Shown: piece by piece, positions 1-4,612 of the stretch
Layout: each line of letters begins with the position of its first letter
Numbering within the stretch: position 1 is the first letter of the stretch
Assembly (NCBI GenBank): GCA_964502665.1
Contig: CAZCXP010000026.1
Span: 1 to 22,288 of the forward strand
Origin: SOKG01 sp964502665
GTDB taxonomy: Bacteria; Chloroflexota; Dehalococcoidia; SZUA-161
DNA: 22,288 nucleotides
Reading direction: 5' to 3'
The notes under the pieces: model-generated
Database searches by the model: none
Seen by the model: the letters and a program-made list of their open reading frames with translations, nothing else
Told to the model about the DNA's origin: nothing
Position numbers and translations under genes: made by a program

Positions 1-62
1 CCCCTGGACCCCGTCCCGAGAAGGCGCTCGCAGCAAAGTCGTAAACGAATCCCCCAACGGAA

Positions 63-91
63 TGTTTACCATATTTGCCAGCCCTTGTCAA
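63..91 (-). promoter_or_regulatory. Candidate minus-strand promoter for a gene leaving the window on the left
   Basis: On the minus strand a perfect TTGACA -35 (86-91) is followed by a 17-nt spacer and TAAACA (63-68). TGG directly before the hexamer gives an extended -10. Transcription would start near 56 and run off the left edge. No coding region starts within the 56 bases available, so the target gene is not seen. Confidence 0.4.
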
Positions 92-102
92 CTATCAATG
101 GT

Positions 103-137
103 GAGGTAGGGGCGACCCATTGGGTCGCCCCTACCTC
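103..137. repeat. Intergenic near-perfect palindrome (REP-like)
   Basis: A 17-nt arm beginning GAGGTAGGGGCGACCC (103-119) is perfectly complementary to 121-137, leaving a one-base loop at T120. It lies between a candidate leftward promoter and the thyA promoter and has no T-run, so it is not a classical terminator. It is similar in composition to the 7267-7298 palindrome (GGTAGG and GGGCGACC cores), suggesting a dispersed intergenic repeat family. Confidence 0.75.
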
Positions 138-170
138 TGGAATCCGGAGTGTAAGTGGGGCGGATGTTCG

Positions 171-200
171 TGGACATCGTTCAGTCAAACTGGGTATAAT
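171..200 (+). promoter_or_regulatory. Probable sigma70-type promoter of thyA
   Basis: TGGACA (171-176, five of six matches to the -35 consensus) is followed by an 18-nt spacer and a perfect TATAAT (195-200). Transcription would begin near 207, giving a leader of about 30 nt. The leader contains AAGGCGG (223-229) a few bases before the ATG at 237. Confidence 0.65.
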
Positions 201-236
201 AGGGCTTAGACTTTTGGGGGACAAGGCGGTCTTACG

Positions 237-890
237 ATGCAAATTTCAGTAGTTGAGGCCAGGGACCTGCCGGAGGCCTGGTTCCTGTGCTTGCGCAGGA
301 CGCTTGCGCAGGGGCGTGAGTATATCATCGACAGGGGCAGCAATGTCGGGCAGCGCAGAAAAGAGCTCGATTTCATTGTCCTACAGGTTAGACACCCCGG
401 CAATAGGCCCCTGGTTCCTGACGTGCCTTCAGGAGTACCTCCTCCTTCGTCGATGGAGTATGTGGAGAACTACCTGCAGTACCTGTTGACTTCCTTCAAG
501 GCTGATAGGGAGCAGTATACTTACGGCGAGGATCTAGAACAGCAGATACCGGAGTTGATTCAGATATACAAGGAGGGCGGCCACAATACCAATCAAGGAT
601 TCATGGCGGTTGGGAGCAGGGAATCAATTAGACTTCCTGATCCCCCTTGCTTGAGGGGCATCGACACCAGGGTCGAGAATGGAAGACTGCACTTCATAGT
701 GTATTTCAGGTCCTGGGACTTGTGGGCAGGATTACCATCGAATCTGGCAGGGATACAGCTCCTGAAGGAGTATGTGGCGAGCGAGATCGGTGTGGAAGAT
801 GGAGAACTTATGGCGTTAAGCAAGGGATTGCATTTATACGACTATACCTGGGAACTGGCTAGGACTGCAGCGAGGTTGGATGCGACTTAG
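237..890 (+). CDS. thyA: Thymidylate synthase, archaeal-type ThyA family
   Basis: A 217-aa protein. It is expected to methylate dUMP to dTMP with methylenetetrahydrofolate in the cytosol, supplying DNA synthesis. The family is recognised from the C-terminal half. The catalytic Cys lies in PPC-LRGID (C138). RSWDLWAGLPSN follows (R158, S159, D161, N169), then GLHLYDY (H199, Y201). Each residue sits exactly 8 positions before its E. coli counterpart (C146, R166, S167, D169, N177, H207, Y209), so spacing as well as identity is conserved. The N-terminal region (DRGS, RPLVP, YTYGEDL) resembles the short form known from methanogens, not the ~264-aa bacterial ThyA. The ATG at 237 follows AAGGCGG and a strong promoter. 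It is monocistronic and convergent with the next gene. A different pyrimidine C5-modifying enzyme of the same fold remains possible. Confidence 0.85.
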   Translation: MQISVVEARDLPEAWFLCLRRTLAQGREYIIDRGSNVGQRRKELDFIVLQVRHPGNRPLVPDVPSGVPPPSSMEYVENYLQYLLTSFKADREQYTYGEDLEQQIPELIQIYKEGGHNTNQGFMAVGSRESIRLPDPPCLRGIDTRVENGRLHFIVYFRSWDLWAGLPSNLAGIQLLKEYVASEIGVEDGELMALSKGLHLYDYTWELARTAARLDAT

Positions 891-933
891 CAGATGCAAC
901 GGGGGAGCTTACTTACCTCGGGGTAATCTGCTA
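888..933. other. Stem-loop after thyA, no U-tract
   Basis: TAGCAGAT (888-895) pairs with ATCTGCTA (926-933). The intervening loop contains a smaller hairpin, TTACC-TCGG-GGTAA (913-926, sharing A926 with the outer stem). It overlaps the thyA stop codon and lies in the 69-bp convergent gap. It may act as a 3'-end structure, but no T-run follows on either strand. Confidence 0.3.
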
Positions 934-959
934 GCTGCACTCCTGTTTCGTCTGTCAAG

Positions 960-1295
960 TCAACAGAAGTAGAAACTGCCAAATCCGGGGAAAATGCCAA
1001 ACCAATCGTCCAGGGACATAGTCAAGCAGCATTCCACCTGCTCAGCTTCGAACGCTTGGAAGTTCGCACTGCCCACATAACCTCGCCATATCACCTGGGT
1101 TGATCCCGAGTCCTCAATTCCGATTGTCAGTTTGTGCTTCTCGGCTATGCTGGCCATCACGGCACCAAACGCTTCATCGTCTGCATCTCCACGAATTACG
1201 AACTCGCACTTTTGGCTATCCCAGTTGACGCTGAGCGCCTCACCCTCCCACAGCGTGCCGTTCATCTTTTCAGGTTCACTTATTGTTGCTTTCAT
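960..1295 (-). CDS. Small protein of unknown family, paralog of 1613-1942
   Basis: A 111-aa protein of no family I recognise. It shares most of its conserved blocks with its neighbour at 1613-1942: EGEAL, WDS, EFVIRGD, IEDSG, WRGYVGSA, VECCL and LDDWFGI-P-F, in the same order and spacing, with roughly half of all residues identical. There is no signal peptide and no clear membrane segment. The pattern of short alternating hydrophobic stretches suggests a small beta-rich fold. The invariant Trp, paired Cys and DDWFG near the C-terminus are candidate functional residues. The C-terminus ends in an aromatic/Cys tail absent from the paralog. GAGG lies about 11 nt before the ATG. A promoter and a GTAC motif lie 120-170 bp upstream. 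No function is assigned. Confidence 0.7.
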   Translation of the reverse strand: MKATISEPEKMNGTLWEGEALSVNWDSQKCEFVIRGDADDEAFGAVMASIAEKHKLTIGIEDSGSTQVIWRGYVGSANFQAFEAEQVECCLTMSLDDWFGIFPGFGSFYFC

Positions 1296-1417
1296 CCTGA
1301 GCCTCAGTGTAAGGCTGTTGATACCGCTGTTCTCAGGGGAACTTCACGTTGTTGGCTTTGCCTACAGAGATTCCCCTGCCATATGCCTGCTGGCGAGGAA
1401 GACGATTGTACCTAACT

Positions 1418-1429
1418 TATATGGTACTG
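1418..1429. promoter_or_regulatory. Degenerate GTAC operator-like motif
   Basis: TATATGGTACTG matches 9 of 12 bases of ACTATAGTACTG, the motif repeated three times at 2025-2072. As there, it lies just downstream of the -10 box of a minus-strand promoter, where a bound repressor would block transcription. The operator role is inferred. Confidence 0.35.
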
Positions 1430-1436
1430 TAGTGAA

Positions 1437-1465
1437 ATCGTAGACGGCTTCGCCCTCCAAGTCAA
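1437..1465 (-). promoter_or_regulatory. Candidate promoter of the 960-1295 gene
   Basis: On the minus strand TTGACT (1460-1465), a 17-nt spacer and TACGAT (1437-1442) form a sigma70-like promoter. The layout is the same as that upstream of the paralog (TTGACT-N17-TAGGAT). It would give a leader of about 135 nt before the start codon at 1295. Confidence 0.45.
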
Positions 1466-1612
1466 CATAACGTTCCCTCATCTTAGTTCACTCTACCTCT
1501 GAATCTTGCAGGGGATTCTCTAGGAATACGCAACGAGGAGGGTTGTTATGCGTTCCGTTTCTGCTTGCGCATCTGGGCGGATACTTGTGGGGGCTTGTGA
1601 AGTTAGAAGAGG

Positions 1613-1942
1613 CTACGAACTGCTGAACTGGGGAACAATGCCAAACCAATCGTCGAGTAACATGACCAAACAACATTCTACCTCACCGGATTCGAACGAG
1701 AGGAACTCCGCGCTGCCCACATAACCTCGCCACACAAGCTGGCCTGGTCCCGAGTCCTCGATTTCGACCAGCAGTTTGCGCTGTTCCAGCACGCTGGTTA
1801 CAACGTTGCTGAATACCTGTTGACCATCCTTGTCTCCACGAATCACAAACTCGCCCCTCTCGCTGTCCCAACTGGCCATGAGCGCCTCGCCTTCCAAAAC
1901 AGCGTCTTCCACGTTATCGAACTGAACGATCGTTACTTTCAT
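1613..1942 (-). CDS. Small protein of unknown family, paralog of 960-1295
   Basis: A 109-aa protein of unknown function. It is about half identical to the product of 960-1295 and shares EGEAL, WDSERGEFVIRGD, EIEDSG, WRGYVGSAEF, VECCL and LDDWFGI. Only the N-terminal 15 residues and the extreme C-terminus diverge, so the core of about 85 residues is probably one domain. It has no signal peptide. AAAGG lies about 12 nt before the ATG. The two genes are in the same direction but 317 bp apart, each with its own promoter, so they look like a tandem duplication with separate control, not one operon. Three exact or near-exact copies of a 12-bp motif lie between its promoter and start codon. Confidence 0.72.
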   Translation of the reverse strand: MKVTIVQFDNVEDAVLEGEALMASWDSERGEFVIRGDKDGQQVFSNVVTSVLEQRKLLVEIEDSGPGQLVWRGYVGSAEFLSFESGEVECCLVMLLDDWFGIVPQFSSS

Positions 1943-2024
1943 GGTGCGCCTTTCTGTGAAGTTGTCGGGCCGCTGCTACCGGGGATATCTAGGTAGTTAG
2001 CTTTGCCTTCTGAATATGTCTCCC

Positions 2025-2072
2025 ACTATAGTACTGGCGATCCCAAACTATCGTACTGAAACTATAGTACTG
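2025..2072. promoter_or_regulatory. Three copies of a 12-bp GTAC motif (operator-like)
   Basis: ACTATAGTACTG at 2025-2036 and 2061-2072 and ACTATCGTACTG at 2047-2058 are direct repeats with start-to-start spacings of 22 and 14 bp. They begin about 9 bp downstream of the -10 hexamer of the minus-strand promoter at 2081-2109, so they cover the transcription start and early leader. This layout is typical of repressor operators. The binding protein is unknown. Confidence 0.6.
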
Positions 2073-2080
2073 TGTATGCA

Positions 2081-2109
2081 ATCCTAGAGGACTGCATGGT
2101 ACAAGTCAA
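2081..2109 (-). promoter_or_regulatory. Candidate promoter of the 1613-1942 gene
   Basis: TTGACT (2104-2109, minus strand), a 17-nt spacer and TAGGAT (2081-2086) make a plausible sigma70-type promoter. The layout is the same as at 1437-1465. The GTAC motif cluster lies immediately downstream. Confidence 0.5.
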
Positions 2110-2276
2110 GATGAAGTTTCCTAATGTTACTTCACTGCACCTCTGACTTTGTCGGGTAATTCTGCATAATTGCATAGCGAGAAACATTTTTAAGGTTCAG
2201 CTTCCGGTTGCGCATCGCGTATCGGTGTTGGAGGCCCAAAACATTTCTTGAAGGGCGTGTTGCGGAGGGAAAGGGT

Positions 2277-3032
2277 TTAAGGGGCAAGAGCCGCTTGTCC
2301 CGATATTTCGTTTAGCCTTTTTGCCAGCGTCAGTGCGTTCCTCACGGCGAAGCCCTCGGCGTCGTTATTGAAGTAGACATAGACTGCCTTGCCATTCTGA
2401 GCCAGCTCCGCAATCCTGTGCGCCCAATCGCCTAGCTCCTCATCAGAGTAACAGCCCCCGTACATCCAGGTGCTCCCGTGAAAGCGGACATAGGCGAAAT
2501 CGGCGGTGACCTCGAGGGGTGTGGTGAGACCGGGCATGTCGAAGATGCAGAAGCCGACATTGTGGCGGCGCAGCAGGTCGAATACTTCCTGGACAAGCCA
2601 GGACTCGTGACGGAACTCGAAAACGTGGCTCAAATCGCCGGGGAGCGTTGAGAGGAAGGATTCCAGCAGCCAGTCATTGCGGTGCACACTCGGCGGAAGC
2701 TGGTACAGGAGGGGACCCAGTTTCCCTGCGAGCAGCTTTGCCCTGCTCAAGAAGTTCGCCAATGGTTCCTCGGCATTCTTGAGTCTCTTGACGTGGGTGA
2801 TAAACCGGCTCACCTTCACGGCAAAGGCGAAGGTCTGCGGGGTGGAATCCCGCCAGCCCGCAAACGCTTTCTCCGAGGGCAAATGATAGAAGCTGTTGTT
2901 GAGCTCAACCGTGGCAAAGGTTCGGGCGTAGAACTCAAGCCAGCCAGGCTTGGAGAGTCCGTCGGGATAGAACACCCCGCGCCAGTGGTCGTAGTGCCAG
3001 CCGCTCGTCCCAACCACTATCTTCGCAGCCAT
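2277..3032 (-). CDS. DUF72 family protein (YecE-like)
   Basis: A 251-aa protein, the usual length for DUF72, a TIM-barrel-like family of unknown biochemical function found across bacteria and archaea. Conserved blocks appear in order: GTSGW (8-12), VELNNSFYHLP, FAFAVKVSRFITH, LGPLLYQLPP, FEFRHESW, FAYVRFHGS and VYVYFNND near the C-terminus. The protein is complete, with no signal peptide or membrane segment, so it is cytosolic. A purine-rich GAAGGGGGAAG stretch directly precedes the ATG at 3032 and supports this start. It is transcribed divergently from the MerR-like/response-regulator operon. A minus-strand extended -10 (TGT-TACAAT, 3140-3145) could serve as its promoter. The family has been loosely linked to nucleic-acid or repair contexts, but nothing in this sequence establishes a reaction. 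Confidence 0.9.
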   Translation of the reverse strand: MAAKIVVGTSGWHYDHWRGVFYPDGLSKPGWLEFYARTFATVELNNSFYHLPSEKAFAGWRDSTPQTFAFAVKVSRFITHVKRLKNAEEPLANFLSRAKLLAGKLGPLLYQLPPSVHRNDWLLESFLSTLPGDLSHVFEFRHESWLVQEVFDLLRRHNVGFCIFDMPGLTTPLEVTADFAYVRFHGSTWMYGGCYSDEELGDWAHRIAELAQNGKAVYVYFNNDAEGFAVRNALTLAKRLNEISGQAALAP

Positions 3033-3525
3033 CTTCCCCCTTCAGACCTGCAACCGAGGCCCCTAGTTGCTCGAATTCGGGCGCGAACTCATAACGAAAC
3101 AACCGGCCTTTGCGATTGTGGTTGTGTCCTTCAACCTCGATTGTAACACTGCGGAAGGCTAAATGCACCAGCTTTTGTACTACGCCGTCTAGGACTTTCG
3201 AGAGCGGCCGGTCAAATCTGGTACTGAAACGCTTAGTGAGCTAGTACGGGGCAAGACTAGTACTATCGGGTGCCCCGGGGCAGACGGAGGCAGGCGGTTC
3301 CGTGAAGTGAAGGCGGGTGACGAAAGTACAGGCTGCGTACGGAGGAGATATGACCATAATACTGGTCCATTTACTCTGGGAGTACCATTTACCGGCAACG
3401 GGCTGGATTATATAGTACTTTCATGGGATATATACATCGTACTATCTGGTGGGTGGCCTGATTGGATGGTCTGCCTGATGGGTATAGGGCGACTGTGATA
3501 GCAGCTTACAAGGGGGGTGAATGAT
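3033..3525. promoter_or_regulatory. Long GTAC-rich divergent intergenic region
   Basis: These 493 bases lie between DUF72 and the MerR-like gene. Between 3177 and 3442 there are nine GTAC tetranucleotides (starting 3177, 3221, 3244, 3260, 3326, 3337, 3382, 3415 and 3439), where about one is expected by chance. Several sit in contexts like the ACTATMGTACTG motif: TATATAGTACTT (3409-3420), ATCGTACTAT (3437-3446) and TAGTACTATCGG (3259-3270). This looks like regulatory DNA for the downstream operon. A weak -35/-10 pair (TTGGAT, then TATAGG near 3484) is the only promoter candidate I could find for the plus-strand genes. Confidence 0.5.
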
Positions 3526-3726
3526 ATGGCCAACAACAATCGCGAAATGGGTGGCATGTTGACGGTCAGCGAAGTAGCCCAGCTTCTGTATGTCCACAGC
3601 AACACCCTACGGCGCTGGACAGAAAAGGGGATGATAAAGGCATACCGCATAGGTCCTCGCGGCGATCGAAGATTCAGACGGGAGGACATCGATGTCTTGC
3701 TTCCTGGGAACAACAAAGGCGTCTGA
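3526..3726 (+). CDS. Single-domain MerR/excisionase-type DNA-binding protein
   Basis: A 66-aa protein made almost entirely of one winged helix-turn-helix domain of the MerR/excisionase (HTH_17) type. MLTVSEVAQLLYVHSNTLRRW (11-31) forms the helix-turn-helix, and the wing follows with AYRIGPRGDRRFRREDI (39-55). It has no dimerisation or effector domain, so it resembles phage excisionases and stand-alone DNA-binding adaptors more than full MerR regulators. The ATG at 3526 is chosen because AGGGGGG (3511-3517) then lies 8 nt upstream. An in-frame GTG at 3517 would start on the ribosome-binding site itself. It is followed after 52 nt by a response regulator gene, probably in one operon. The GTAC-rich region upstream suggests autoregulation, which is not shown by sequence alone. 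Confidence 0.85.
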   Translation: MANNNREMGGMLTVSEVAQLLYVHSNTLRRWTEKGMIKAYRIGPRGDRRFRREDIDVLLPGNNKGV

Positions 3727-3778
3727 GTGAGTCCAGCGAAAGAGAAACAAAAGATGGAAGGTGGTTTCGGGGTGAGCT

Positions 3779-4555
3779 ATGCGTAAGATAGTAGTAATGA
3801 TAGTCGATAGCCGGTCGTTCTTCCGAGCTGGGGTACGCCAGGTTTTGACTGAAGGAAACAGCCCCGACGCGGTGGAGGTCGTCGAATGCGACCCTGGGGA
3901 GGACGGCAACGAGGCAATAGCTCAAATCGCGGCGGAGTCGCCCGATATCGTACTCGTGGATATCAGCTACTCTTTCCTAAACGGACTGGAGCTATCCAAG
4001 AAGATCGTTCGCACCTTCCCTCAGACAAAGGTCGTGATACTGAGCGCCAACCCGCTGGAAGATGACGACGAGCTATTCGAAGCTGTGAAAGCAGGGGCCG
4101 CAGCTTATATCAGAACCAGACACTGTTCACCTGGAGAGGTCACCGAGGCATTACAACGAGCTTCCAGGGGTGACTATCCCATAAATGACAGTGTAAGCAA
4201 GAAACCCGAAGTCGCCTGGCGAGTGCTGAGGCAATTCCAGGAGATGGCATCTGGCGTCAGAAAAGAGGATGACATATTGATACCCCTGACCTCAAAAGAG
4301 GCGCAAATCCTGGCTCTTGTCGCCGAGGGCAATGGAAACAAGCAAATTGCGATCATCTTGGGCGTCAGCGAGCAGACTATCAAGAATCACGTCAGCTCCA
4401 TACTGCGCAAACTGAACGCTAACGATAGAGCCCACGCAGTGATGCTGGCAGTGCGCAACGGCTGGGTTCCCATTCAGCCTGACCGCAGCTGGGGCCGCCG
4501 CCGTGGGGATACCCTCTCCGGGAGACCAGGCCTAGCAAGAATGTATTCAAATTGA
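3779..4555 (+). CDS. NarL/FixJ-type response regulator with degenerate receiver
   Basis: A 258-aa protein with an N-terminal receiver domain (about 3-125) and a C-terminal LuxR-type helix-turn-helix (about 167-230: LTSKEAQILALVAEG, then IAIILGVSEQTIKNHVSSIL). It is a DNA-binding transcription factor of the NarL/FixJ class. The phosphoacceptor position is present (D61 in VLVDIS), with S89 as the switch Ser/Thr. The usual acidic pair near the N-terminus is D10-S11, and the conserved Lys after the fifth strand is replaced (AAYIRT, T113 expected Lys). Phosphorylation may therefore be weak or absent. No sensor kinase gene is nearby, so it is an orphan. A basic tail of about 25 residues (SWGRRRGDTLSGR) follows the HTH. 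GGGGTGA lies just before the ATG. It is likely co-transcribed with 3526-3726. Confidence 0.85.
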   Translation: MRKIVVMIVDSRSFFRAGVRQVLTEGNSPDAVEVVECDPGEDGNEAIAQIAAESPDIVLVDISYSFLNGLELSKKIVRTFPQTKVVILSANPLEDDDELFEAVKAGAAAYIRTRHCSPGEVTEALQRASRGDYPINDSVSKKPEVAWRVLRQFQEMASGVRKEDDILIPLTSKEAQILALVAEGNGNKQIAIILGVSEQTIKNHVSSILRKLNANDRAHAVMLAVRNGWVPIQPDRSWGRRRGDTLSGRPGLARMYSN

Positions 4556-4612
4556 AGCCCCCGCAAGACCCTCGGTGCCTTTGACCATCCTTCACTGCTT
4601 TGGGCCCCCACT

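Larger units (their letters stand above)
1296..1612. other. Intergenic region between the two small paralogs
   Basis: These 317 bases hold a candidate minus-strand promoter and a degenerate copy of the GTAC motif (listed separately), plus a second GTAC at 1408-1411. A 39-codon reading frame (1481 down to 1362) overlaps the promoter and is not convincing. Nothing else is recognisable. Confidence 0.6.
1943..2276. other. Intergenic region carrying promoter and triple GTAC motif
   Basis: These 334 bases separate the DUF72 stop from the 1942 start codon. They contain the promoter at 2081-2109 and the triple repeat at 2025-2072. The left part (2110-2276) holds a short palindrome, TGCATAATTGCA, near 2163-2175, and nothing else that I recognise. 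Confidence 0.6.

Noticed and set aside
1362..1481. A 39-codon minus-strand reading frame (starting MRERYVDLEGEAVYDF)
   Set aside because: Its DLEGEAV resembles the EGEAL block of the neighbours, but it is short, has no well-placed Shine-Dalgarno, and overlaps the better-supported promoter at 1437-1465.
2935..3168. A 77-codon minus-strand frame overlapping the DUF72 start
   Set aside because: More than a third of it is an out-of-frame reading of the DUF72 coding region. The upstream 45 residues look protein-like, but I recognise no family and no ribosome-binding site.
4556..4612. Looked for a bidirectional terminator between the convergent response regulator and helicase genes
   Set aside because: No stable stem followed by a T-run was found in the 57 bases.
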